From positions 1-31,730 of the forward strand of contig DASTCC010000103.1 of the NCBI GenBank assembly GCA_035711465.1: a DNA stretch of 31,730 nt, written 5' to 3'. The position numbers were made by a program, and so were the translations under genes. The notes beneath the pieces were generated by a model. The model was not told where the DNA came from, made no database searches, and saw only the letters and a program-made list of their open reading frames with translations. This document shows, one piece after another, positions 8,253 to 15,932 of this stretch. Source of the stretch: DASTCC01 sp035711465. Its GTDB lineage: Bacteria; Acidobacteriota; Vicinamibacteria; Vicinamibacterales; SCN-69-37. Each line of letters opens with the position of its first letter. The stretch's first letter is position 1.

Positions 8253-10199
8253 CTACCAACGCTCGACGGGTGCGACCTTCACGCATCCGTCGAGCATCTT
8301 CGGCGTGTCCCTGGCGGCGCGGGCGGCGAGGTCCTCGTCGAGCGCGCGCGACGACTCGATGGTCTGTGGCGCCCGCAGATCGATGATCGCGACGCGGCTC
8401 AGGGCGCTGAAGTCGTTGAGCGAGATCACCGGGCCGAGCATCGACAGGCGACGCACCGCCAGCTCTCCGAACCCCTCGCCTTCGTCGGGGAAGCCGAGGA
8501 AGACGATGGCGCGCCGGTATGGCGCCAACGCCGCTCGCAGCGGTTCGGCGTCGCATCGGGCGGCCGTGCGATCGCGCGAGATCTTCAGGAACCCGATGCC
8601 GCTGCCGCGATCGCCGATGCCGCCGCGCTGAATGGGATCGTGCTCGCCGGCCCGCGCGGAGATCACGCCGTACCACCAGATCGCGGGCCAGCCGAGCCTC
8701 GTGGTCAGGATCACGTCTCCCGGCCGCAGCCTGTCCTTGACGAACGACACCGCTCGGCGATCGTCGACCGCCGGCTCCCCCTCGCGGGCGTGCGGCGACA
8801 GCACGGTGCGCCAACCGCGCGTGATGATGTCGTTGGCGAGCGCATAGCTCACCGCGAGCACGGCGACGGCTGCCGCCAGCTGCGGCCAGAGCCGCCGGCG
8901 CCAGGCGAGGAGCCACCGAAGCGCCCGGTCCACCGCCAGCGCGATGCCGACGTGCAGCGCCGGCACGATCCACAACGAGAAGCGCTCGTAGAGAGGCACC
9001 TGCCCGACGGCCGCGAACAGGAACCCGGACAGCGGCACCGGCAGGAATGCCAAGCCTAGCGTCCGCCGCCAACCGAACAGCAGGCCGCCCATGCCGGCCG
9101 TCCACCAGGCGATCCAGTGCTGCGTGCCCCCGGGGTTCACCGCCAGCGGCTCCAGCCGATCGCGGATCCAGGTCGCCAGCCCGCCGATGCCGAGCGACGC
9201 CGCTGGCAGCCGCGACGCCCAGTAGGTGTTGAGGAAGTCGCTGTGATGCGTGAACCGCAGCGCGATCGCGTAGTGCAGAGCGAACGCGCTCGCCCAGACC
9301 CACGACGACCGGGCGACGCCGAGGGCCGCCGACGCGCCGTGGCGGTGCCACCCGAACAACACCAGCACGATCGCACAGCCGGGCGTGACCAGCGTCGCCC
9401 CGAACGAGAACCACTGCGCGACCGCGGCCGCGAACCACCAGACGCCGGCGCGTTTCGCGAACGTCGGGCGGTCAGGGGCGTCCAGCGCCCACGCGGCGAG
9501 CGCCGGCAGCAGCAGGGCGGTGAGGCGATCGGCCGAGTAGTGCTTCAGCTCGAAGGTGACGTGCGCCGACCAGATGGCGAAGCCGCTGAGCGCTGCGAGC
9601 AGCAGGGCCGCGACCGGCGTCAGCCATCGCCGGCCGACCCACGCGGCCGCGACGACGCTGCCGACGCCGCACGCGACCGGCAGGAAGCGCAGGTTCACGC
9701 CCTGCGGGCCGAACAGGACGAGCATCGCCCGCTCGGCGACCAGCCAGCCGAACGGCGCGGCCTGCCCGAACCAGAGCATGCCGGCCAGCTCGATCGTCGA
9801 GCGGTCGCGGATGTTGAGCGCGATCATCTGCTCGTCCAGCCAGAGCGGAGCGTCGCCGGCCCAGCGAAAGAACGAGAACGTTGCCACGGCGGCGACGAGC
9901 AGTCCGAGGCTCGCGCGTGATGCGAGCCTGGCGACGCGGTCGCGGTCGAGCGCCCGGACTCGATCCCACGCCGCTCGCAGCTTCCGACGTTCTTCCGCGA
10001 AAGGTCCCGCGGCACCTTCGACCCAGGCAATCGCGGCGACGGCGATCGCACACAGCACCGCCAGCGTCAGAGGCGCAACCGGATTCTGCGAGGAGATCCG
10101 CACCGATCCGAGGCGGACGTTGAAGCCGCCGGTGATCGCGAGAACCGCCGCCCATGCGAGGAAGACGCCGCCGAGAGCGGTCAGGATGCGGAGCAGCAT
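8253..10199 (-). CDS. Polytopic membrane protein, GT39/ArnT-like glycosyltransferase candidate
   Basis: A 648-residue membrane protein with around ten or more hydrophobic segments, the first at residues 2-22 and the next ones near 40-60 and 95-115. After the third segment comes a loop with LDEQMIALNIRDR, followed by QAAPFGWLVAERAMLVLFG; an acidic pair in the first large loop followed by a Pro-Pro/Pro-Phe half-motif is typical of GT-C glycosyltransferases of the PMT/ArnT (GT39) type. A soluble C-terminal part of about 190 residues starts around residue 460. The real start is taken as the ATG at 10199, because the frame upstream of it is arginine- and proline-rich without hydrophobic pattern. 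Family membership is moderate, activity and sugar unknown. A 253-base gap separates it from the upstream propeller gene. Confidence 0.72.
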   Translation of the reverse strand: MLLRILTALGGVFLAWAAVLAITGGFNVRLGSVRISSQNPVAPLTLAVLCAIAVAAIAWVEGAAGPFAEERRKLRAAWDRVRALDRDRVARLASRASLGLLVAAVATFSFFRWAGDAPLWLDEQMIALNIRDRSTIELAGMLWFGQAAPFGWLVAERAMLVLFGPQGVNLRFLPVACGVGSVVAAAWVGRRWLTPVAALLLAALSGFAIWSAHVTFELKHYSADRLTALLLPALAAWALDAPDRPTFAKRAGVWWFAAAVAQWFSFGATLVTPGCAIVLVLFGWHRHGASAALGVARSSWVWASAFALHYAIALRFTHHSDFLNTYWASRLPAASLGIGGLATWIRDRLEPLAVNPGGTQHWIAWWTAGMGGLLFGWRRTLGLAFLPVPLSGFLFAAVGQVPLYERFSLWIVPALHVGIALAVDRALRWLLAWRRRLWPQLAAAVAVLAVSYALANDIITRGWRTVLSPHAREGEPAVDDRRAVSFVKDRLRPGDVILTTRLGWPAIWWYGVISARAGEHDPIQRGGIGDRGSGIGFLKISRDRTAARCDAEPLRAALAPYRRAIVFLGFPDEGEGFGELAVRRLSMLGPVISLNDFSALSRVAIIDLRAPQTIESSRALDEDLAARAARDTPKMLDGCVKVAPVERW

Positions 10200-10452
10200 T
10201 CGAGGTGTCCCAGGCCGGCCAATCCTGCGACCCTGGGCTGGCACCAGGCCCGCCAAGCCTGTCGATTCTGATCGGAAGCCGGAGATTCGTCCAGCGTCAC
10301 GTTGCGATTCGACCGAACGGCCGGACTCGGGCGGCGCTGAGAGGGAAGGGTCCGGTCGTGGAAGAGAGCAGCGATCGTCGCGAACGAAAAGGCACTGGCC
10401 GGGGTTTCGATTGGCAGCGCCGCCTGCCACCCCGATTCGAGGACGCGAGCGA

Positions 10453-12513
10453 TCAGCGGACGACCGGCTCCGGCGGATCCAGACGCCCGACCCAGAGCCC
10501 GCTGTTGAAGTCCGTGAAGAGCACGTGGCCCTTCCACGGCATCGCGTTCATCACGAACGGCGCATTCGCCGTGTAGCCCTCGGGATCGTACGGCTTGAAC
10601 ACCGCGATCTCGCGGCCCTGATCGAACAGGTTGCCGAGCAGACGTCCCGAGACGTCGACGATGCGGACGCCGCCGTCGTAGTACGCCTGATACAGCACGT
10701 CGTTCTCGACGATGATGTCGTGCGATCCGTAGTCCTCGAGCTGGTAGCGCCCGACCTTGCGCGGATTCATCGGATCGGTGAAGTCGACGATGTGCGTGTA
10801 GCCGCCCGAGGTCTGCGCGATGCCGCCGCGCGGCGGCGCGCCGCCCGGCGACGACAGGCTGTAGCCGCTGCCCTCCCACACCCGGCCGCGGCGGCTCATC
10901 TCCTCGTCGCCGATGAACAGATACGTCTTGCCGGTCGCCTGCTGGACGTACGGATAGATCTCGTGGCCGCTGTCGATCGGCACCGTGTTGATCAGCTTGG
11001 GCGCCTTGAGCGACCCGCCCCATTTGCCGTTGCCGACGTCGACGACGATCGTGCCGACGCCGCCCTGAGCGGAGTAGGCGATGCCGTCGCGGACCCAGAG
11101 GTCGTGCAGCCGCGCGTTGGGATGGCGGTACTCGCTGACGTAGGACGGCTTGTAGATGTCCTCGGCGTTGATGATCACGTACTTCGCGCCGCCCGAGACC
11201 GCGAAGAGGTGATCGTTGGTCGCGAACATGTTGTGCACGCCGCCGGTGAGCTCGACGTCGAACGTCGACGCCACCTTGGGATGCGCCGGATCGGCCAGAT
11301 CGAGGAAGACGACGCCGTTGACGCGGTTCGACGCGCCCTCGCGCGACATCACCGCGTAGCGCGCGTCGGGCGACACCGTGACGTCGTTGATCGTCCGGGC
11401 GTCGACTTTGATCGAGTCGGTGCGCGTGATGTTGGCGAGGTCGGTGATGTCGAAGATGTGCGCGTAGCCGTCGCCGCCCCAGGTGCCGACGATGCAGTAA
11501 TCGCGGCCGTCCTTTCCGGTGTAGGGCCAGAGATCCGACGTGTGGGTGTCGCGGATGATGCCGCGGCCGACGACGGTGAACTTCCGGCGCACGTTGCGCG
11601 GCGTCACCTCGATCGACAGGCGCGCCTGTGCGGTGCCGACACTCGCCAGGATCGTGTAGAGGCCAGGGTAGTTCGCCACGAACAGACCGTTGTCGATGAT
11701 CCCGGCGCCGCCGGGCGCCTTGGGCGTGTTGCCCTCGGGCGCCGTGTAGACGTAGCTCCAGGTGATCGGCGCATCCGTCACTGAAGAGCCATCCGCGCGC
11801 TTCGGCGTGCCGGCGAGCGTGATGACGTCGCCGGTACGGATCGTCGATTCGTTGATGCCGATCTCCAGCGACGTGACCGGATTGGCGACGACGGTGTAGG
11901 TCTTCTCCGCGGTGGCCGTGTCCGCCGAGGCCGTGATCCGGACGGTGCCGGCCTTGAGGGCGGTGACGTTGCCGAACCGATCGACGGTCGCGATGCTGGT
12001 GTCGGAGCTGTGCCAGGTCGCGCGCACCTGCGGGCGCTCCGTGCCGTCGGCGTGCGTGCCGGTGGCCTGGTGCGCGAGCGTGATGCCGGTGTAGAGGCGT
12101 CCGGGCTCGGCGACGATCTCGAGCGACGACAACGCCGGCCAGCTGATGCTCACCGGGATCTCGATCGTCACCGGCGACGCGCCCGTCGGGCCCGCGGCGA
12201 CGGCGGTGATGGTGAAGTCGCCGGCACGAAACGCCTGCAGCGTGCCGTTGGCCCAGCTGCCCGAGCGGCGCGGCACGTTGACGCGGACGACCGCGTCAGG
12301 AATCGGTTTGCCCGAGGCGTCGAGCGCGGTGATCTTGAGCGCGATGCTCTCGCCGGAGCGGCCGGTCACCTTGCCCGGCTCGGCGACGAGCTTCGCGACC
12401 GGCGTCGCTGGTATGGCGGCAGTCTGCGTTTGCGGCGCGCGCGAGGCCACGAGAGCCACCGAGAGCGACGCGGCGATCACCATGACGGGGCCGAGCGTCC
12501 GTGCTACCTTCAT
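10453..12513 (-). CDS. Secreted Ig-like/LVIVD-repeat beta-propeller protein
   Basis: A 686-residue exported protein. A signal peptide spans residues 1-25. Three Ig-like domains follow: about 36-125 (VTGRSGESIALKITALDASGK), about 128-212 (a Big_2 type, with DTSIATVDRFGNVTALKAG) and about 213-300. From about 310 to the end there is a propeller built of LVIVD-type blades (HIFDITDLANITRTD, VVFLDLADPAHPKVAST, HIVDFTDPMNPRKVGR, VRIVDVSGRLLG). LVIVD repeats are found on surface or periplasmic proteins of unknown role. The ATG at 12513 has an AGGAG box 6 bases away and directly precedes the signal peptide, which sets the start although the frame is open further upstream. It is divergent from the next propeller gene with only 27 bases between start codons. 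Confidence 0.85.
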   Translation of the reverse strand: MKVARTLGPVMVIAASLSVALVASRAPQTQTAAIPATPVAKLVAEPGKVTGRSGESIALKITALDASGKPIPDAVVRVNVPRRSGSWANGTLQAFRAGDFTITAVAAGPTGASPVTIEIPVSISWPALSSLEIVAEPGRLYTGITLAHQATGTHADGTERPQVRATWHSSDTSIATVDRFGNVTALKAGTVRITASADTATAEKTYTVVANPVTSLEIGINESTIRTGDVITLAGTPKRADGSSVTDAPITWSYVYTAPEGNTPKAPGGAGIIDNGLFVANYPGLYTILASVGTAQARLSIEVTPRNVRRKFTVVGRGIIRDTHTSDLWPYTGKDGRDYCIVGTWGGDGYAHIFDITDLANITRTDSIKVDARTINDVTVSPDARYAVMSREGASNRVNGVVFLDLADPAHPKVASTFDVELTGGVHNMFATNDHLFAVSGGAKYVIINAEDIYKPSYVSEYRHPNARLHDLWVRDGIAYSAQGGVGTIVVDVGNGKWGGSLKAPKLINTVPIDSGHEIYPYVQQATGKTYLFIGDEEMSRRGRVWEGSGYSLSSPGGAPPRGGIAQTSGGYTHIVDFTDPMNPRKVGRYQLEDYGSHDIIVENDVLYQAYYDGGVRIVDVSGRLLGNLFDQGREIAVFKPYDPEGYTANAPFVMNAMPWKGHVLFTDFNSGLWVGRLDPPEPVVR

Positions 12514-12540
12514 GACGGTCTCCTGCAAGGCGGTGCGCAC

Positions 12541-13776
12541 ATGATGCCAGAGCCATCCAAAACCGGCAATGCGATCGCGGTCGCGCTGGCGGCGGGCATC
12601 CTCTCGCTCGCCGCGGCGCCCCTGGCGGCGCCCGACCAGGCGAAGCCCGCGCCGCCGAAAAACACGTACTGGTTTTACGTCGGCGCCGAATCGGCCGACC
12701 TGATTCACCGCGTCCGTTTCGGCCCCGACGGCACCGTCGTCGAGCGCACCACGACGATCGGCGAGATCCCGACCGAGATGGAGGGGCCGCACGGCCTGGC
12801 GATCTCGCCGGACGGGAAGTACCTCTACATGACGACCGGTCACGGACGGCCGGACGGCAAGCTCTGGAAGTTCGAGCTCGGCCCCGAGAAGGACACGCAG
12901 GTCGGGACCGGACTCGAGCTCGGCAATTTCCCGGCCTCGCTCGACGTCACGCCGGACGGACTCTACACGCTTTCGGTCAACTTCAACCTGCATGGCGACA
13001 TGGTGCCGTCCACCGTGTCGGTGGTCTACACGCCGACTCAAACCGAAGTCGCCCGCGTCGTCACCTGCACGATGCCGCACGGCAGCCGGATCGATCCGAC
13101 GGGCACGCGGCAGTACTCGACGTGCATGATGGACGATCAGCTCGTGGAGATCGACGCGACGGCGTACGCGGTGTCGCGCCGATTCTCAGTGGCCAAGGGC
13201 AAGGAAGGGCCGATCGCCGAAGCCGGCGACCCACACGCCGGTCATGCGATGACCGGTGCGAAGCCGGCCGCCGCGCCGCCGATCGATCCGGCCGAGGTCG
13301 GCTACAACGGCGCCCGCCACGAGATGACGCCCGCCTCCTGCTCGCCGACCTGGGCGCAGCCCTCCGCGGACGGCAAGAAGATCTTCGTCGCCTGCAACAA
13401 GGCCGACGAGATTCTCGAGGTCGATCGTGACTCATGGACGCTGACGCGCCGCCTGCCCACCGGCCGCGGTGTCTACAACCTGGCGACGACGCCCGACGGC
13501 AAGCTGCTCGTCGCGACCCTCAAGCAGGGCAGCATGATCGAGATCTTCGACATCGCCAGCGGCAAGAGCCTGGCGCGGCTCAAGACCTCGAACACGCTCG
13601 CACACGGCGTCAGCGTGAGCTCGGATTCGCAGTACGCGTTCGTGTCGAGCGAGGGCGTCGGATCGGCGCCGGGCAAGGTGGACGTTGTCGACCTCGCCGC
13701 GCGTGCGATCGTCGGCACTGCCGAGGTCGGGCAGCAGGCGAGCGGGATCGTGTTCTGGAAGATGGCGCCGCGCTGA
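12541..13776 (+). CDS. Secreted YVTN-type beta-propeller protein with His/Met-rich loop
   Basis: A 411-residue exported protein with repeated SPDGKYLYMTT, TPDGLYTLSVN and TPDGKLLVATL strands characteristic of YVTN/YncE-like seven-bladed propellers. A signal peptide covers about residues 1-30. An inserted loop around residues 230-242 reads DPHAGHAMTGA, and nearby segments carry MPHGSR, STCMMDD, ASCSPTW and VACNK. Clustered His, Met and Cys in a secreted propeller suggests copper or another soft metal as ligand, but this is inference. ATGs at 12541 and 12544 are both possible; an AAGGCGG stretch lies upstream. Function unknown. It converges with the ftsB-like gene with a 6-base gap. Confidence 0.85.
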   Translation: MMPEPSKTGNAIAVALAAGILSLAAAPLAAPDQAKPAPPKNTYWFYVGAESADLIHRVRFGPDGTVVERTTTIGEIPTEMEGPHGLAISPDGKYLYMTTGHGRPDGKLWKFELGPEKDTQVGTGLELGNFPASLDVTPDGLYTLSVNFNLHGDMVPSTVSVVYTPTQTEVARVVTCTMPHGSRIDPTGTRQYSTCMMDDQLVEIDATAYAVSRRFSVAKGKEGPIAEAGDPHAGHAMTGAKPAAAPPIDPAEVGYNGARHEMTPASCSPTWAQPSADGKKIFVACNKADEILEVDRDSWTLTRRLPTGRGVYNLATTPDGKLLVATLKQGSMIEIFDIASGKSLARLKTSNTLAHGVSVSSDSQYAFVSSEGVGSAPGKVDVVDLAARAIVGTAEVGQQASGIVFWKMAPR

Positions 13777-13782
13777 GGCGGC

Positions 13783-14178
13783 CTAACGGCCGGCGGGCGT
13801 CGCGTCCCGGATGATGATCATCTTCTCGCCGGGTTTGATCATGTTGAGCCTGGCGCGCGCGGCCTCTTCGAGGGCGGACGGCTCGGTACGCAGACGCCGC
13901 ACTTCTTCGGCGAGCCGCTCGTTCTCGGACCTGACCGCGCCGAGCTCGCGCGCCACCGCGTCGTACTCCCGCTCGACGCGCACCGTCGCGAGATAGCCGT
14001 TCTCGCCGACGAGCGCGTTGACCATCAGAATGAACGAGAAGGCGAGCAGCGCATACGTCGCCATCCGGCGCCGCCATGCCCGCGTGTCCTGTGCGGTGCG
14101 CTGCCGCCGGCGGGATCGGCGGGGCGCCGCGTCCGTCCGCGACTCGACCCTCGGATCCTGTGGCTGGTCCTGCGACAT
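13783..14178 (-). CDS. ftsB: FtsB/DivIC-type septum formation initiator
   Basis: A 131-residue bitopic membrane protein of the FtsB/DivIC family, which bridges the divisome (FtsQ-FtsL-FtsB) in the periplasm. Residues 1-38 are a basic, disordered cytoplasmic tail (many Arg). One membrane segment lies at about 39-58 (TYALLAFSFILMVNALVG), followed directly by a coiled coil (about 65-105, EYDAVARELGAVRSENERLAEEVRRL) and the conserved end EEAARARLNMIKPGEKMIII, which is the best family marker. The cytoplasmic tail is longer than in E. coli FtsB and more like DivIC. GGAGGC-type ribosome-binding sequence lies upstream. Symbol is by family, not proven orthology. Confidence 0.85.
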   Translation of the reverse strand: MSQDQPQDPRVESRTDAAPRRSRRRQRTAQDTRAWRRRMATYALLAFSFILMVNALVGENGYLATVRVEREYDAVARELGAVRSENERLAEEVRRLRTEPSALEEAARARLNMIKPGEKMIIIRDATPAGR

Positions 14179-14234
14179 CAGGGGCCTCCTTTGTATCAGT
14201 TTTTCGGCCCCCGTACAAGGAGAAAATAGGGGAC

Positions 14235-14567
14235 ATGGCCGAGTTCGTGCTCGCTCTCACCACGCTTCCCGGAGACTTCGACACCACCTCGCTCGCCCAG
14301 GACCTCGTCGGGTCCGGCCTGGTCGCGTGCGTCAACATCCTGCCGACCGTCACGTCGGTCTACACCTGGAAGGGCGTGCCGCAGGTCGACCGCGAACAGC
14401 AGCTGCTCCTCAAAACGACGACCGATCTGGTCGACCCGCTCTGGGAGATGCTCAAGTCACGCCATCCCTACGACGTGCCCGAGTTCCTGGTCCTGCCGGT
14501 CATTGACGGCAGTCAGGAGTACTTGCGATGGGTGGAGCAGAGCGTGGGGCCCAGGGCTGAGTCCTGA
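14235..14567 (+). CDS. cutA: Divalent cation tolerance protein CutA
   Basis: A 110-residue cytosolic protein matching CutA1, a very stable trimer with a ferredoxin-like fold linked to copper tolerance in E. coli, though its exact biochemical role remains debated. Conserved segments are all present: the first strand FVLALTTLPG, LVACVNILPTVTSVYTWKG (with the conserved Cys), EQQLLLKTT and HPYDVPEFLVLPV followed by YLRWV. Length is normal. The ATG at 14235 was chosen because it begins the family-typical N-terminus and follows purine-rich sequence (AAGGAG at about 14216 and AGGGG at 14228). The gene diverges from ftsB and converges with the PLP enzyme gene over an AT-richer repeat region. Confidence 0.95.
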   Translation: MAEFVLALTTLPGDFDTTSLAQDLVGSGLVACVNILPTVTSVYTWKGVPQVDREQQLLLKTTTDLVDPLWEMLKSRHPYDVPEFLVLPVIDGSQEYLRWVEQSVGPRAES

Positions 14568-14581
14568 CTGAGACCCCTGGA

Positions 14582-14710
14582 AACTCAAGACTTCAAACTC
14601 AAGACTGAAGACTTCTCGTGCGGCGCTTTGCGCGGTCAAGAATTCTTAGATGACAGGCGCCTTTGAAACCGTTCCAGAGTTTTCAGTTCTCAAGTTTTTA
14701 GTTTTGAGTT
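14582..14710. repeat. Imperfect inverted repeat between convergent genes
   Basis: The arm at 14582-14615 (starting AACTCAAGACTTC) and the reverse complement of 14677-14710 (AACTCAAAACTAAAA...) align over about 34 bases with a handful of mismatches and one or two 1-base gaps; the spacer is 61 bases. Within each arm an AACTCAAGACT/AACTGAA-like word repeats directly. The region is clearly richer in A/T than its neighbours. It lies between the ends of cutA and the PLP enzyme gene, so it may act as a bidirectional terminator or be a small mobile repeat remnant. Confidence 0.6.
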
Positions 14711-14719
14711 GCCCGAGCG

Positions 14720-15874
14720 TTACCCCAGAGCCTGCCCCAAATCCTCAATCAAGTCCTGGGGATCCTCGATCCCCGCCGAAATCCTGATCAAGTTGTCGCT
14801 GAGGCCGATGGCGGCGCGGCGTTCGGGTGGGACCGAGGCGTGGGTCATCGACGCCGGGTGGCAGACCAGCGTCTCGACGCCGCCGAGGCTTTCGGCGAGC
14901 GCCATCAGTTTGAAGCTGTTGAGCACGCGGCGGGTTTCGTCGAACGATCCGACTTCGAACGAGAGCATGCCGCCGCAGCCGTTCGGCATCTGCCGCGTCG
15001 CCAGCTCGTACTGCGGGTGGCTGGGGAGACCCGGGTAGAACACCTTCTTCACCCTCGGATGGCCGCTCAGGTATTCCGCGAGCGCCAGGCCGTTCGTGGT
15101 GTGCTGCGTCATCCGCAGCGCCAGCGTCTTCGTGCCGCGCAGGACCAGCCACGAATCGAACGGGCTCAGGATCGCGCCGGCGGAGTTCTGGATGAACTTC
15201 AGCCACTCGATGTCCTCGTCGCGCGTCGCGATGACGACGCCGCCGATCGAGTCGCTGTGGCCGTTGAGGTACTTCGTCGTGCTGTGGACGACCATGTGCG
15301 CGCCCAGGGCGAGCGGGCGCTGCAGGCACGGGCTCGCGAAGGTGTTGTCGACGACGAGCGTCGCGTTGTGTCGGGCCGTGAGGTCCGCGACTGCAGCGAT
15401 GTCCGAGAGCCGCAGGACGGGGTTGGTCGGCGTCTCCAGGAACACCAGCTTCGTCTTCGGCGTGAACGCCGCTTCGGTGGCCTTCAAATCCGACGTGTCG
15501 ACGTAGGTGAATTCGAGCCCGTAGCGTCGGAGCACCTTGTCGAACAGCCGGAACGTGCCGCCGTAGGTGTTGTCCGTGACCACGACGTGGTCGCCGGACG
15601 CGAGCCGGGCGCTGATCGCGCTGATCGCCGACATCCCCGAGGCGAACGCGAACGCCGCCTTGCCGCCCTCGATCGCGGCGAGGTTCGCTTCGACGACCGA
15701 TCGCGTCGGGTTCTGCGTCCGTGCGTACTCGAAGCCTTTGTGTTCGCCTAACGCGTCCTGAGCGTACGTTGACGTCTGATAGATGGGCGTGATCAGCGCG
15801 CCGGTGGACGGATCGGGATCCTGTCCGGCGTGGATGCAGACGGTCGCAAATCGTGCTGTCTTTGGGAGTTTCAT
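14720..15874 (-). CDS. Cystathionine gamma-synthase / gamma-lyase family PLP enzyme
   Basis: A 384-residue cytosolic enzyme of the Cys/Met metabolism PLP family (PF01053), of normal length. Key elements: TPIYQTSTYAQD, the YARTQNPTR substrate/phosphate loop (Y50, R52), ASGMSAISA at 79-87 holding the cofactor phosphate, ETPTNP at 147-152, the DNTFASP segment with D176 contacting the pyridine nitrogen, and HSTTKYLNGHSD with Schiff-base lysine K201. SVGGVETL-like residues appear near the end as ESLGGVETLVCHPASMTH. The family makes or splits cystathionine (MetB, MetC, MccB) or uses H2S with O-acylhomoserine; these cannot be told apart by eye, so no symbol is given. Starts at ATG 15874 without a clear ribosome-binding site; a promoter candidate sits just upstream. 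Confidence 0.92.
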   Translation of the reverse strand: MKLPKTARFATVCIHAGQDPDPSTGALITPIYQTSTYAQDALGEHKGFEYARTQNPTRSVVEANLAAIEGGKAAFAFASGMSAISAISARLASGDHVVVTDNTYGGTFRLFDKVLRRYGLEFTYVDTSDLKATEAAFTPKTKLVFLETPTNPVLRLSDIAAVADLTARHNATLVVDNTFASPCLQRPLALGAHMVVHSTTKYLNGHSDSIGGVVIATRDEDIEWLKFIQNSAGAILSPFDSWLVLRGTKTLALRMTQHTTNGLALAEYLSGHPRVKKVFYPGLPSHPQYELATRQMPNGCGGMLSFEVGSFDETRRVLNSFKLMALAESLGGVETLVCHPASMTHASVPPERRAAIGLSDNLIRISAGIEDPQDLIEDLGQALG

Positions 15875-15890
15875 CGCGGCGCGGTCCCAA

Positions 15891-15919
15891 ACGATAGTCT
15901 GTTATGATGCGTTTTGCAA
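15891..15919 (-). promoter_or_regulatory. Candidate sigma70-type promoter for the PLP enzyme gene
   Basis: On the minus strand TTGCAA (15919-15914) and TATCGT (15896-15891) are separated by exactly 17 bases. Transcription would begin about 10 bases before the ATG at 15874, giving a very short leader, consistent with the lack of a Shine-Dalgarno sequence. Each box matches 4 of 6 consensus bases. Confidence 0.35.
15903..15908 (+). promoter_or_regulatory. Candidate -10 box for the SpoIIE-type phosphatase gene
   Basis: TATGAT matches 5 of 6 bases of the sigma70 -10 consensus and lies 25 bases before the proposed GTG start at 15933. No convincing -35 box is found upstream. It overlaps the divergent promoter candidate for the PLP enzyme gene. 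Confidence 0.25.
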
Positions 15920-15932
15920 TTTGCCCAGTCCT

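Noticed and set aside
10200..10452. Possible gene or RNA in the 253-base gap between the membrane protein and propeller genes
   Set aside because: Only a short CCTGG/CCAGG hairpin near 10232-10248 is visible; no convincing start, domain or RNA structure.
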